From positions 1-51,701 of the forward strand of contig JAACWS010000025.1 of NCBI GenBank assembly GCA_009991955.1: 51,701 nt of DNA, given 5' to 3'. Source of the DNA: Spirochaetales bacterium. GTDB taxonomy: Bacteria; Spirochaetota; Spirochaetia; DSM-27196; Salinispiraceae. The notes below the pieces were generated by a model. It saw nothing but the letters and a program-made list of their open reading frames with translations, did not search any database and was not told the DNA's origin. The translations under genes and the position numbers were made by a program. Of this stretch, positions 17,431 through 26,082 are shown piece after piece (position 1 is the stretch's first letter; every line of letters begins with the position of its first letter).

Positions 17431-18209
17431 TACGAACAACCCCACTATTGCTCGGTTTGGGATTGGTACTTCTGGTGGGATGTCAAACCACCGAAATTGG
17501 CCTTGCTCCCCCTCCGGCTGCTACGGAATTGCGAGCGCCAATTGTCATTGATTCCTACGAACGGCCTATTCGAGTAGCCCAATTATCGTCTGTTGGAAAT
17601 AATAGACCCCATGAACCCCAATTCGCCCAAACTAAGTATTGGACTGCGGCCCTTTTGAGTCACCTGGGCTTTGGCTCCCAAGACTTCGGTTACACCGAAG
17701 TAAACGCCCTAGATCTACTTTTCTTCTATACCCGTCCAGGGTGGAATATCGAGGGTCCGTTTCAGGAGTTTTTTTTCCCCCCTCCCTTGGACTCTTCCTC
17801 TTCAGAAGAGCGAACCCTTCAAGTACAGCAATACTTTTTGCCCCAGGGAGTCGGCTCTCTAGAACCCAGCCCCGAAGGAGTTCTCATCTTCATCTTTGCT
17901 CCCGGAGATACCCTAACGTTCTTACTTTTTCCCGATTCCCCACCAATGCCAGCTCCTTGGTGGTCTGCAATCGATTCCGAGATTACATCCCTTGCCCCTA
18001 CAGAAAAGGAGACAGAATTTCGCCAATTTATGACCCGGGCCAATGGGACTGAAGAAGAGCCTTACCTCGACCCGAGAACAGAATTTCTTCAAAAAGTGTT
18101 GTTCGATCGGGAATCCCAAACAAAAACGAACAGTAGGTTAGAGGAACTTGCTCAAAAAGCAGGAGACGAAGAAGAAAAGATTTTGAGATTACTTTTGCCT
18201 CAAGAATAA
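17427..18209 (+). CDS. Lipoprotein of unknown function
   Basis: A 260-residue predicted lipoprotein with a clear signal: MIRTTP, hydrophobic stretch, lipobox LVGC with C19. The mature protein has no recognised domain; it is rich in proline and aromatic residues in the middle (FFFPPPLD, LFPDSPPMPAPWW) and ends in a charged helix. ATG overlaps the stop of the upstream membrane protein by 4 bases, so the two are translationally coupled and probably act together at the inner membrane or periplasm. Confidence 0.7.
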   Translation: MIRTTPLLLGLGLVLLVGCQTTEIGLAPPPAATELRAPIVIDSYERPIRVAQLSSVGNNRPHEPQFAQTKYWTAALLSHLGFGSQDFGYTEVNALDLLFFYTRPGWNIEGPFQEFFFPPPLDSSSSEERTLQVQQYFLPQGVGSLEPSPEGVLIFIFAPGDTLTFLLFPDSPPMPAPWWSAIDSEITSLAPTEKETEFRQFMTRANGTEEEPYLDPRTEFLQKVLFDRESQTKTNSRLEELAQKAGDEEEKILRLLLPQE

Positions 18210-18222
18210 GAAACCATAAGAA

Positions 18223-18296
18223 CGTCCCGGAGGCGATTCGAACGCCTGACCTGCTGCTTAGGAGGCAGCCGCTCTATCCTGCTGAGCTACCGGAAC
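18223..18296 (-). tRNA. tRNA-Arg (anticodon CCT)
   Basis: A full cloverleaf on the minus strand: acceptor GTTCCGG pairing with CCGGGAC, D stem GCTC/GAGC, anticodon stem GCTGC/GCAGC with loop CTCCTAA (anticodon CCT, reading AGG), and T arm AGGCG-TTCGAAT-CGCCT. CCA is not encoded; the discriminator is G (18223). It lies convergent with the lipoprotein gene ending at 18209. Confidence 0.95.
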
Positions 18297-18317
18297 AATG
18301 GTGGATCGAACCGGTTC

Positions 18318-18346
18318 ATTATTCCACACTCCTCCAGAAATTTCAA
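18318..18346 (-). promoter_or_regulatory. Promoter of tRNA-Arg
   Basis: TTGAAA (18346-18341), 17-bp spacer, AATAAT (18323-18318) on the minus strand, about 22 bp upstream of the tRNA 5' end. Confidence 0.6.
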
Positions 18347-18356
18347 AGGCCTTTTG

Positions 18357-18533
18357 TCAGATTCCGTGGTAGGCGTGCCAAAAGTTTCCGGCTGGAGGGC
18401 GGTGGCAGAGGGGACAGGATGGGTTCGGACTGGGCGGAAAGCCCGACATTTGACCCATTTTGGCCTTGGTGGTCAGGGCTGCGGGATAGAAGAAATGTTC
18501 TTGGTTTTTTATATCAATGGGGACCCATAGACC
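18357..18533 (-). pseudogene. Possible C-terminal protein remnant with a CPLCH motif
   Basis: A minus-strand frame of 58 codons between two stops reads as plausible protein: GLWVPIDIKNQEHFFYP, then TTKAKMGQMSGFPPSP, then PSCPLCHRPPAGNFWHAYHGI and a stop. It has no start codon. Its 5' end runs into the repeat copy at 18519-18612. A short zinc-ribbon-like CxxC is visible but I cannot name the family. It may be the tail of a gene broken by the repeat. Confidence 0.3.
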
Positions 18534-18612
18534 TTATTCTTAAGCGACACAGGCTCTTGAGTCATTGGGGTGCAATGTCCCTAAAAGCAAGATAACTAGG
18601 TTCTCGAGGCCC
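18519..18612 (+). repeat. Degenerate copy (A) of the 100-bp MITE-like repeat
   Basis: Shares with the intact copy at 51228 the order: GGG terminal end, TTATTCTTAA-G/T-CG block (18534 on), then the core GTCATTGGGGTGCAATG (18561 on), and an end resembling GAGGCCC. The ends are more diverged than in the other copies, so the boundaries are approximate. Confidence 0.6.
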
Positions 18613-18731
18613 TCGTCTCTATTCACTACAAAAACATGGTTGCTGATTCAAATCTTTGAAAAAAACATTTTTTTCACAACGTTCCGTACACAACTAAAGA
18701 ATTGAGGGTTACCTGACCGATAGTAAAGAAG

Positions 18732-18831
18732 GGGGATTTCTATAAATCCGTGTTCTTAATCGGCTCAGGATCTAAAGTAATTGCGGTGCAATGACTCACT
18801 AGAGCCATAAAATAGGATTATAGAGGTCCCC
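18732..18831 (+). repeat. Copy (B) of the 100-bp MITE-like repeat
   Basis: Exactly 100 bp between inverted ends (GGGGATTTCTATAAATCC and GGATTATAGAGGTCCCC) with the internal TTCTTAATCG block and the hairpin core AATTGCGGTGCAATGAC. Flanking AGAAG/GAAAG is at best an imperfect target duplication. The gene-free interval 18297-18837 is otherwise AT-rich; it also has a 9-bp A/T hairpin at 18657-18676. Confidence 0.75.
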
Positions 18832-18837
18832 GAAAGT

Positions 18838-18871
18838 AAAAAAAGGAGCCACCGGGACGAATCCCGGTGGC
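18838..18871 (-). terminator. Rho-independent terminator
   Basis: A perfect 10-bp stem GCCACCGGGA/TCCCGGTGGC (18848-18857, 18862-18871) with a 4-base loop, followed on the minus strand by seven T (18838-18844). It ends the transcript of the barrel-like gene at 18967 or a small RNA starting near 18915. Confidence 0.85.
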
Positions 18872-18879
18872 TTGAGAGC

Positions 18880-18926
18880 GGGAGTTCGGCGGAAGGTAAG
18901 GATGCCGGACTCCCTTTTTAAGTATA
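18880..18926. other. 11-bp hairpin with T-run and adjacent TATACT box
   Basis: GGGAGTTCGGC (18880-18890) pairs with GCCGGACTCCC (18904-18914), one wobble, followed on the plus strand by TTTTT, so it could be a plus-strand terminator. On the minus strand a TATACT box (18926-18921) lies just upstream of it. Transcription from that box would give an RNA of about 75-80 nt containing this hairpin and the terminator at 18838-18871. Confidence 0.45.
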
Positions 18927-18966
18927 GTATGTCCACGAATTTTTTGGGCGAGATTTTCTCTCTTCT

Positions 18967-19665
18967 CTAAAGAAACAGTCGGAAACCTACCGAACCCCAC
19001 ACAAAAAGACTATCCCAGAAGGGAATTTCTCGGGGATCCCACGCGTGCCACAGGGGAAATAAAACCCGTAGACCAAAATCGAACCCAGCCTTTTCAGAAA
19101 CCTGGGTACCTACGCCCAGCTCAAATTCCGGGTATAGAAATCGGCCACCACCATTCAAATCGGACGAAATGGTTCCAGTTTCCTCTAGAGTTGTGCCGTC
19201 TAGACCGGCCACCGGTAAGCGGAGCAAAGCGGTAATCCCGGGACGAAGAATAAGACTCGTGCGAGGAGACAATCCCAGATGGAAACCAAAGGGTAAACGA
19301 ATAGCCATCCCCAGCACTCGGGCCAATGCGCCAGAAACACTACCCGTTTCCATTTGGGTAGGAACTGCCCGGGAAAGGGACTCGATATACGCGTACTCGT
19401 CGTAGAAAAAATCGAACCCCGGCTCAAAACTTACAAGAGAAGAGAGAGGAAGCCGAAAAGAAAAACCTACATTTTGTAAAAGGGGCGAGGTTTCCACCCC
19501 ATTTGTCGTAGTTGTGTCTTCGCTCTGTCCCTGCCAAAACATACCAACCCGGAACCCGAAGGAGGTTGCCGTGTAAGGAACTGGCTCGACCTGGGCAAAG
19601 GCGAGACTCGCTCCGAAAACTGAAAAAAGAATGATAAAGACCCCAAGGGTCCAAGAAAATCTCAT
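18967..19665 (-). CDS. Exported protein, probable outer-membrane beta-barrel
   Basis: A 232-residue exported protein. Signal peptide MRFSWTLGVF...ASLAFA ending near residue 25. The mature part alternates polar and hydrophobic residues in short strands (SFGFRVGMFW, VGFSFRLPL, FGFHLGLSPR) and ends with a strand GSVGFRLFL closing on a hydrophobic residue, the pattern of small outer-membrane barrels. Family not identified. The frame is open up to 19800, but ATG 19665 starts the signal peptide and sits 7 nt after a TATACT box, so I reject the upstream start that runs into proS. Confidence 0.7.
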   Translation of the reverse strand: MRFSWTLGVFIILFSVFGASLAFAQVEPVPYTATSFGFRVGMFWQGQSEDTTTTNGVETSPLLQNVGFSFRLPLSSLVSFEPGFDFFYDEYAYIESLSRAVPTQMETGSVSGALARVLGMAIRLPFGFHLGLSPRTSLILRPGITALLRLPVAGLDGTTLEETGTISSDLNGGGRFLYPEFELGVGTQVSEKAGFDFGLRVLFPLWHAWDPREIPFWDSLFVWGSVGFRLFL

Positions 19666-19672
19666 ACCCTTG

Positions 19673-19701
19673 AGTATATCCCCGGAACTCGCGATCACCA
19701 A
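19673..19701 (-). promoter_or_regulatory. Promoter of the barrel-like gene
   Basis: TTGGTG (19701-19696), 17-bp spacer, TATACT (19678-19673), then 7 nt to the ATG. It lies in the 46-bp gap after proS. Confidence 0.65.
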
Positions 19702-19711
19702 CCAGGACGCT

Positions 19712-21166
19712 CTAATAGGCCTTGGCAAAAATTGCCATAAATTTCGCCGGCTCACCGGTGAAAATACACGTCCTACCCTGGGCTTTTTCCTCGTTTCCAA
19801 AAGGAAGAACTCGAATCGTCGCTTTGGTCTCCTCTTTTACTCGAGCTTCGGCTTTGGCGTCACCGGACCAGGGAGCAAGTACAAATCCTCCACCTCCGTC
19901 ACCGGCAAAAAATTCTCGAAATTCCTCATAACTGTTAGCCTCAAAGGTATTCGCCTTCCGGAACTCCAGGGCCCGGTTATAGAGGTTTGTCTGAATATCT
20001 TCCAGAAGCTCGCGAACTCGCTTGGGAACCTGGGAAACCTCGACAATTTCCTTCTCTCGGGTATCGCGCCGAACCAGAACGGCCTTTTGGTTTTCCATAT
20101 CTCGAGGACCAAGTTCGATTCTCACTGGAACCCCAACCATTTCCCACTCGGCAAACTTCCATCCGGGACTATTTGAGTCATCATCATCTAAAACAACTCT
20201 ATTAAAATCGGTCCCTAACTCTTGCCTCAAGGCCTGGTAGATCCCGTCGGCGTAGGTCAACACCTCAGCTTTATTTTGAGTTTTGAAAATTGGCACTATT
20301 ACGGCCTGGGTAGGAGCAAGTTTCGGCGGCAGCACCAACCCGTTGTCGTCGCTATGGGCCATAATAAGAGCCCCAATAAGACGGGTAGAAACCCCCCAGC
20401 TGGTAGCCCACACATGGTCCAGGGTACCGTCCTTAGTTTGAAAAGTAACATCGAAAGCCTTAGCAAAATTCTGGCCCAGAAAATGGCTCGTTCCAGCCTG
20501 GAGGGCGCGCTTGTCTTGCATGAGAGCTTCTATAGCGTAGGTGTTCACTGCCCCGGCGAATTTCTCGCTTTCGCTCTTTACCCCTGTAAGAACAGGCATA
20601 GCCATATACTCTTCGGCGAAGGTTCGGTACACCTCGAGCATTCGTAAGGTCTCTTCGACCGCTTCTTCTGAACTCCCGTGGGCGGTGTGTCCTTCTTGCC
20701 AGAGAAACTCGGTGGTCCGCAAAAAAAGTCGGGTGCGCTTTTCCCATCGCACAACGTTCGCCCACTGGTTAATTAACAATGGAAGATCGCGATAACTCTG
20801 AATCCACTTCTTGTACATAGACCAAATGATAGTTTCACTGGTAGGGCGAATAACCAAAGGCTCATCAAGTTTTGCCCCACCACCGTGGGTAACTACTGCT
20901 AGTTCGGGGGCAAACCCCTCGACGTGTTCTGCTTCTTTATGGAGGAAACTCTCGGGAATGAGAAGGGGAAAGTACGCATTCGTGTGGCCGGTGTCCTTGA
21001 ACATCTTGTCCAAGGTCCCCTGGATCTTCTCCCAGAGGGCATAACCTCTGGGACGAATAACCATGGAACCCTTCACTGGGCTGTAGTCTGCGAGTTTTGC
21101 TTGGGTAACGATATCAATGTACCAATCGCTATAATTGGTACTGCGGGGAGTAATTTTTTCTGCCAT
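19712..21166 (-). CDS. proS: Prolyl-tRNA synthetase, archaeal/eukaryotic type
   Basis: A 484-residue class II synthetase that charges tRNA-Pro. It is the shorter ProRS type without the inserted editing domain: the start ([36 protein letters not shown]), motif 2 region ([24 protein letters not shown]), the [20 protein letters not shown] segment and the terminal [10 protein letters not shown] with a C-terminal tyrosine are characteristic of the archaeal/eukaryotic-like form found in several bacterial lineages including spirochaetes. Start ATG 21166 lies 6 nt after a TACTAT box with TGGACA 18 bp upstream. Monocistronic, as the next gene has its own promoter. Confidence 0.95.
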   Translation of the reverse strand: MAEKITPRSTNYSDWYIDIVTQAKLADYSPVKGSMVIRPRGYALWEKIQGTLDKMFKDTGHTNAYFPLLIPESFLHKEAEHVEGFAPELAVVTHGGGAKLDEPLVIRPTSETIIWSMYKKWIQSYRDLPLLINQWANVVRWEKRTRLFLRTTEFLWQEGHTAHGSSEEAVEETLRMLEVYRTFAEEYMAMPVLTGVKSESEKFAGAVNTYAIEALMQDKRALQAGTSHFLGQNFAKAFDVTFQTKDGTLDHVWATSWGVSTRLIGALIMAHSDDNGLVLPPKLAPTQAVIVPIFKTQNKAEVLTYADGIYQALRQELGTDFNRVVLDDDDSNSPGWKFAEWEMVGVPVRIELGPRDMENQKAVLVRRDTREKEIVEVSQVPKRVRELLEDIQTNLYNRALEFRKANTFEANSYEEFREFFAGDGGGGFVLAPWSGDAKAEARVKEETKATIRVLPFGNEEKAQGRTCIFTGEPAKFMAIFAKAY

Positions 21167-21172
21167 GGGCAG

Positions 21173-21202
21173 ATAGTAGTAGGAACCAAGAACCTTTGTC
21201 CA
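21173..21202 (-). promoter_or_regulatory. proS promoter
   Basis: TGGACA (21202-21197), 18-bp spacer, TACTAT (21178-21173), then CTGCCC and the ATG: leaderless geometry with no ribosome-binding site. Confidence 0.65.
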
Positions 21203-21213
21203 GTCGAGGTCGA

Positions 21214-21903
21214 CTAGAAGAGCGAGACGGTCTCTACCATGTAGTCGATGCTGTCACCCGTAGGTTCTCGCTTAATCCGCTCTATGACCATTACAATCGA
21301 GCTCTCGTCGGGACTGAGCACAACCTGTTTCATTCGGTACACATCGATACCTGGGCGGTAGAAGTTTGGTAAACCTACCGTATGGGTCACAACCCTTCCA
21401 TTGTCGGTGGTTGCGGTGACAAGGAGATGAAAGGCTGCCGAAGATCCCTCTGGGGTTTCACGGCTTTGTTGAACCAAGTTGATTTCGTAATGAACCGAGC
21501 TATTAAAATCTCGAAAGGTAACCCGACTTCGAGGCTCGTCACCATTGATGTAGAGATACACCAGTCTGCCCTGGGAACTATGATTCACCCCATGTTCCGC
21601 CACGAGTTCGGTACCTTGATGGACGAGATTGAACAAGGTACCTAAACCATTTTGGCCAACCGAGACCTCTTGGGTCTCGGTGCTTTGAAAAGTACCGTTT
21701 GGTATGAAGTCGTTTTTATGGACATCGACAAAAAAGAGGGAAGCAAAAGGAACCGAAGTATCTCGGCTTACTCCGTACTGGCCAAAAACAAAGACCCGGG
21801 AATCGTTGGAAAAGCCTAGGTTTACAAACTGGGCTACATCTCCGGCGAGTAATCCGGCAGAAACACCAATTGTGAGAAGCAGGATTAAGAGCAACCTTTT
21901 CAT
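21214..21903 (-). CDS. Exported protein of unknown function
   Basis: A 229-residue secreted or periplasmic protein with signal peptide [21 protein letters not shown]. The mature part looks all-beta ([47 protein letters not shown]), and the last segment [11 protein letters not shown] resembles a propeller-type repeat, but I do not recognise the family. Start at 21903 rather than 21918: a GGAGG site (in TATGGAGGCTT) lies about 8 nt upstream of 21903 and the five extra residues precede the signal peptide. It ends 47 bp upstream of proS on the same strand. Confidence 0.65.
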   Translation of the reverse strand: MKRLLLILLLTIGVSAGLLAGDVAQFVNLGFSNDSRVFVFGQYGVSRDTSVPFASLFFVDVHKNDFIPNGTFQSTETQEVSVGQNGLGTLFNLVHQGTELVAEHGVNHSSQGRLVYLYINGDEPRSRVTFRDFNSSVHYEINLVQQSRETPEGSSAAFHLLVTATTDNGRVVTHTVGLPNFYRPGIDVYRMKQVVLSPDESSIVMVIERIKREPTGDSIDYMVETVSLF

Positions 21904-21967
21904 ACCATAAGCCTCCATAGAGAGTATCGAAAGCTTTCGGTGCTTCCTGTAGAGGTTTTTTCCCTGA

Positions 21968-21973
21968 TATACT
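21968..21973 (+). promoter_or_regulatory. -10 box of the membrane gene at 21980
   Basis: TATACT followed by exactly 6 nt (CAAAGT) and the ATG; TTCCTG at 21944-21949 is a weak -35, spaced 18 bp. Confidence 0.6.
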
Positions 21974-21979
21974 CAAAGT

Positions 21980-22756
21980 ATGACCCTGCGAAGCCGGAAT
22001 CGAGTAATCGACCTCTTCTTTTTCCTCATCGTGACTACAATCGTCTACTTAGCCTACGAATTACTCCGTACGGGACCGATTGCTGCTGAGGTCAATCCAC
22101 GGGCCTTTCTATTTGTCCTAATTCGCTCCCTCATACCCCTATTCCTCGGTTTTATGGGGCTCCTTGGATTTTACCGCTATTTTCGTAAGGTAACTGGAGT
22201 TCTCATTTTTTTCTTCTTTCTTTCACTTTTTTCTCTGGTCTTCGATGCTGCTGGTTTGTTTAGTTTGCTTTTGGGTGCCCGAGACCTATCATTCGATGGG
22301 GTAATAGTTCTCAGCCGGGCGAATCTATTCGGATTAATATTGGGGACCTTGGCCATTGCCGCGGCGAGCATGTACGTGGCAGGTCTCTCGTATCAGAATC
22401 AGGGTACCGCCTTGTCGATCATTCTGATTTTATCGTACTTAATGGCCCAGGAGGTACCCTTAGCCACGTCGCTACCCAGTATTGGAGGGCTGTTTGCCCC
22501 AATTCCAAAGATCCAGTTGGGTATTCTCTGGGGTACGGCGGCGGTACTTATTTTGTTAAATTTTCTTCGGAGCGCCTACGGGAATCGGAGCAAGGACGAG
22601 ATTCTCCTTGGGCTCTCGGTCCTCTCTTATTTGGGAGGAAGGGTTCTTCTAAACGGTGCTGAGTCGATTGCAACGCTCATTCTAGGTTCGGTGCTTCTGA
22701 TTCTCGGGGCCACGTACTATAGCAGAAAGGTTTTTGAATTCTATCTTTGGTATTGA
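21980..22756 (+). CDS. Polytopic membrane protein of unknown function
   Basis: A 258-residue protein with about seven to eight membrane helices, almost entirely hydrophobic (for example LIRSLIPLFLGFMGLLGFYR, VLIFFFFLSLFSLVF, ILILLNFLRSAYG) and ending in the cytoplasmic-looking tail SRKVFEFYLWY. I recognise no family or motif. It is a single gene, convergent with the kinase-like gene at 22778 with 21 bp between stops, and is divergent from the exported protein gene. Confidence 0.7.
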   Translation: MTLRSRNRVIDLFFFLIVTTIVYLAYELLRTGPIAAEVNPRAFLFVLIRSLIPLFLGFMGLLGFYRYFRKVTGVLIFFFFLSLFSLVFDAAGLFSLLLGARDLSFDGVIVLSRANLFGLILGTLAIAAASMYVAGLSYQNQGTALSIILILSYLMAQEVPLATSLPSIGGLFAPIPKIQLGILWGTAAVLILLNFLRSAYGNRSKDEILLGLSVLSYLGGRVLLNGAESIATLILGSVLLILGATYYSRKVFEFYLWY

Positions 22757-22777
22757 TTTTTCGCTTGAGAGCCCCAG

Positions 22778-23440
22778 TTAGGCGACTACAAGCATTACGA
22801 AAGCACCAACAGCGGTTGGCATAAAGATATTGTCAAAGTCCTTTGTAGGCAGAGCTTCGACGAAGGTAGCAAATATCGAAATAGCCAGGGACTGCCACAG
22901 GTTTCCCATTACTAAGTAACTGGGAACGATTACGGCGATTAGACAAGCAAGGCTTCCCTCTAGGCTCTTTCCGCCGGTTTTGGGAATTCGAATACGACCA
23001 ACGGCCTTTCCTATTAGACTCGCTGTCCCATCGCCAAAAGCTAAGGCGTACACCGCTATTGCTGCGGCGGGGTTTGGATAGAGCATTATAGCTAACATAG
23101 CTCCTAGTCCGAGGGTGACAGGACCGAGAACAAAGTGATTCTTGTCTCGATCTCTGCTCGCGATTTCGGTAAGCCGAGATATGAGCGGAACCCGATGGCC
23201 GTAAAATCGGGCGAACTCCGAAAGGGTGTAAGCAAGCACTCCAGTTGCCAGAAGTACAAAGGTAAAAACTGTCCCGAAGGCTAGGGCCAAAGACGGAACA
23301 AGGGCAATGAGAAAATGTAAGCCCTTTCGGACTATCTCTACCCGAATTTCCTTGACAATCTTGAGAGGATTTCTTTGAATGGCGATGACCGAGTCATGAC
23401 CGTAAAGGGTTTCGCTAAAATTTTGACTTATTGTAGACAT
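22778..23440 (-). CDS. Membrane kinase of the phytol/dolichol kinase (SEC59/VTE5) family
   Basis: A 220-residue membrane protein with about six helices. The family segments are visible: EIVRKGLHFLIALVPS near the start, then VYALAFGDGTASLIGK, followed by PKTGGKSLEGSLACLI, the pair of motifs shared by phytol kinase, dolichol kinase and CTP-dependent diacylglycerol kinases. The activity would be phosphorylation of a lipid alcohol, perhaps with CTP, in the membrane; the substrate is unknown. Upstream of the ATG is an inverted repeat (TTGTAG at 23431 and CTACAA at 23450 on the plus strand) that could be an operator. Confidence 0.78.
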   Translation of the reverse strand: MSTISQNFSETLYGHDSVIAIQRNPLKIVKEIRVEIVRKGLHFLIALVPSLALAFGTVFTFVLLATGVLAYTLSEFARFYGHRVPLISRLTEIASRDRDKNHFVLGPVTLGLGAMLAIMLYPNPAAAIAVYALAFGDGTASLIGKAVGRIRIPKTGGKSLEGSLACLIAVIVPSYLVMGNLWQSLAISIFATFVEALPTKDFDNIFMPTAVGAFVMLVVA

Positions 23441-23575
23441 AGTTGTTGCCTACAATTTGCAATTTCCGTGCCAATTTAACGAGTCATTTATAAATGAGTT
23501 ATATCTTTATGCTAAAGAGAGTTGCAAATACAGAAGATCTTGATTTTGTCACGGTGAAAAGGGCTAGGTATAAAA

Positions 23576-24889
23576 ATGTGCACTGATTTTTTCAAAAATT
23601 GCCACGGTCCCACAGGTCGTCGCAGGAGGGGTCAAGGATTAGCCTTAGCTCTGGTAATAGTAGCTTTATTATCGTCGGGAAGTAAAGATGAATTGAGTCA
23701 AATCGAGAGAATCCCTCTCACTAGGGAGGAAATAGAAACGGCGAAGTTGGCCCAGGTCATTACCCGGTCACTGATGAGTATGGAAGTTGAAGCCAAAATC
23801 GCTCAACTTCTTATGATACAGCTTCGTTATACCCCGGATGGGAAAGCCCTCACCCAAATAGGCCCCCGAGAATACGAACTTCTTTTTCGACTACGGCCCG
23901 GGGGAATTATCTTGTTTGGCGAGAACCTTCAATCTCCTGCTCAAACTATCGAGTTCATTGAAGAAATTCAAAGAATCCAGGGGGGACCACCCCCTATTCT
24001 AGCCACCGACCAAGAGGGGGGAGTAGTTAATCGATTACGAAGTCCTCTACTCCACGCTACCCTCACACCAGCCCCCTCAGTCCTGGGGACCCTGGAATCG
24101 GAAGCAAGCAAGGCCGTCGGGCAGGTGCTGGGGGCCGAACTCCGAGCCCTGGGAATTACCATGAACCTTGCTCCAGTGGCCGATCTGGCGACCCCGGGGG
24201 GCCAATCGTTCATCCGAACCCGATCCTTTGGGGCAGACCCGGGGGCCGCGGGAGAAAGGGTAGCCGCCATGATCGAGGGACTCGGTTCCAGCAGAGTCGC
24301 CTCCATAATGAAGCACTACCCCGGTCACGGCGACACCGCCCAGGACAGCCATCTGGAACTCATTACCTTCCCTACCAACCTCGAACAACTCATGGAAAGG
24401 GACCTCTTACCCTTTCGCCAAGGAATAGAAGCCGGGGCGGCAGGAACCATGGCGGCCCATATTAGCTACCCAAATATCGACCCCTCGGGGTACCCCGCCT
24501 CCATATCAGAAATTATGCTCACTGAAATACTTCGAGAGGGCCTGGGATACGACGGACTCATCATGACCGATGCCTTAGAAATGCAGGGACTTCGGCAGTT
24601 TATGGCTCCCGATGAGGCTGCGGTTCAGGCGATCCTGGCCGGGGCAGACATTATCCTGACCCCTTACAACCCCTGGCCAACCTACGAAGCCCTATATCGG
24701 GCGGTCAAGGACGGAATCCTCCCGATAAGTCGTCTCGATCAATCGGTCCGACGCATACTCGAACACAAAGCCCGCTGGGGTTCGGGACAAGATCCCCTCT
24801 TGAACACCGACCAAAAAATCCGCCTGGCCGAAAAAATCCTTGGAAGTCCGGAGCACCAGAGTCTCATTGCGACCTGGTGGACCCCGTGA
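23576..24889 (+). CDS. nagZ: Beta-N-acetylhexosaminidase, GH3 family (NagZ-like)
   Basis: A 437-residue glycoside hydrolase family 3 enzyme removing N-acetylglucosamine from peptidoglycan fragments. The family motif KHYPGHGD is at 246-253, with the histidine that acts as acid/base, and the nucleophile D332 in IMTDALEMQGL. TDQEGGVVNRL marks the substrate-binding region. Unlike cytoplasmic E. coli NagZ, there is an arginine-rich N terminus then a hydrophobic helix (about 21-34), so the enzyme is probably exported or membrane anchored. Start ATG 23576 is the only in-frame start before the helix; a TTGTCA-17-TATAAA promoter-like pair lies very close upstream. Confidence 0.9.
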   Translation: MCTDFFKNCHGPTGRRRRGQGLALALVIVALLSSGSKDELSQIERIPLTREEIETAKLAQVITRSLMSMEVEAKIAQLLMIQLRYTPDGKALTQIGPREYELLFRLRPGGIILFGENLQSPAQTIEFIEEIQRIQGGPPPILATDQEGGVVNRLRSPLLHATLTPAPSVLGTLESEASKAVGQVLGAELRALGITMNLAPVADLATPGGQSFIRTRSFGADPGAAGERVAAMIEGLGSSRVASIMKHYPGHGDTAQDSHLELITFPTNLEQLMERDLLPFRQGIEAGAAGTMAAHISYPNIDPSGYPASISEIMLTEILREGLGYDGLIMTDALEMQGLRQFMAPDEAAVQAILAGADIILTPYNPWPTYEALYRAVKDGILPISRLDQSVRRILEHKARWGSGQDPLLNTDQKIRLAEKILGSPEHQSLIATWWTP

Positions 24890-24921
24890 TAAAATAGCCC
24901 CTCGATTGAGGAGGCTACCGG

Positions 24922-26073
24922 ATGATTTTAGGTATTCTAAAAGAACTACACCCCGATGAGCAGCGGGTCGCACTTATTCCTGCTCAGGTACCAAAGCTAG
25001 TAAAAGCGGGGCATGAGGTGCTCATTGAACCGGGAGCGGGCCTTTCGGCGAGCTACACCGACGATCAATACACCGAAAGAGGGGCTACCCTGGTTCCCCG
25101 AACGGAACTACTTACTCGAGTTCAGGTACTTTTCGTTCTTCGGGCTGGGGCCAATGGGGCACCAGGTTTTGAGAAAGAGCTTGCAACCTTGTCCGAGGGT
25201 ACCTTGGTCATTGGTATGATGGACCCTTACCAACCCCACCTGGTCTTTGAGACCTACAAAACCCGAAAAATAAAGGCCTTTGCTCTCGAGCTCATTCCCC
25301 GCATAACTAGGGCCCAGAGCATGGACGTCCTCTCCTCTATGGCAAACCTAGCGGGATACAAGGCAGGCCTTTTGGCAGCGGCCACCTTGCCAAAGATGTT
25401 TCCTATGATGATGACCGCAGCGGGTACGGTAGTACCAGCCAAGGTGTTTATTCTGGGAGTTGGGGTAGCAGGACTCCAAGCCATCGCCACGACCAAACGA
25501 CTCGGTGCAGTTGTTAGTGCCTACGACGTTCGGCCGGCGGTGAAGGATCAGGTCCTCAGCCTTGGAGCTAAATTTGTCGAAATGCCCCTGGATACCAGTT
25601 CCAGCGAGGGGAGTGGGGGTTACGCCAAGGCCATGGACGAGGACTTCTATCGGAAACAACGGGAACTACTCACCGGGGTCTTGAAGGAGACCGACGTCGT
25701 TATTACCACCGCGGCAATTCCGGGAAAAAAATCACCGGTGCTTATTACCGAAGAAATGGTCAAGGCCATGGCTCCGGGTTCGGTGATAATCGACTTGGCC
25801 GTAGAGAGAGGTGGAAACTGCGAAATCGCCGAGGCAGGCAAGACCGTCGTAAAACACGGGGTAACAATTGTAGGACCGGTGAATCTGCCCTCAACCCTCG
25901 CCTACCACGCAAGCCAGCTCTATTCAAAAAACCTCGAAACCTTCTTCTATAACCTCTTCGACAAAGAGGGGAACCTGGCCCTCGACCGAGGGGACGAAAT
26001 AATTGAAGCAACCCTCATCATCGCCGACGGCGGGGCCACAAACCCCGAACGCCAAACCCTCTTGGGTCTTTAA
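24922..26073 (+). CDS. pntAA: NAD(P) transhydrogenase subunit alpha, domain I (PntAA)
   Basis: A 383-residue NAD(H)-binding soluble domain (dI) of the proton-translocating transhydrogenase, which uses the proton gradient to make NADPH from NADH. The Rossmann segment VFILGVGVAGLQAIATTKRLG is followed by AYDVRP, and the N-terminal half is of alanine-dehydrogenase/PNT type. Here dI is a separate polypeptide, as in Rhodospirillum, not fused to the membrane part as in E. coli. A GAGGAGG site precedes ATG 24922. First gene of a three-gene operon pntAA-pntAB-pntB. Confidence 0.95.
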   Translation: MILGILKELHPDEQRVALIPAQVPKLVKAGHEVLIEPGAGLSASYTDDQYTERGATLVPRTELLTRVQVLFVLRAGANGAPGFEKELATLSEGTLVIGMMDPYQPHLVFETYKTRKIKAFALELIPRITRAQSMDVLSSMANLAGYKAGLLAAATLPKMFPMMMTAAGTVVPAKVFILGVGVAGLQAIATTKRLGAVVSAYDVRPAVKDQVLSLGAKFVEMPLDTSSSEGSGGYAKAMDEDFYRKQRELLTGVLKETDVVITTAAIPGKKSPVLITEEMVKAMAPGSVIIDLAVERGGNCEIAEAGKTVVKHGVTIVGPVNLPSTLAYHASQLYSKNLETFFYNLFDKEGNLALDRGDEIIEATLIIADGGATNPERQTLLGL

Positions 26074-26082
26074 GGAGTACCT

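Noticed and set aside
18880-18914. Signal recognition particle RNA or 6S RNA at the 18.9 kb hairpin
   Set aside because: The conserved SRP loop sequence and domain order are absent; only a generic hairpin and terminator are present.
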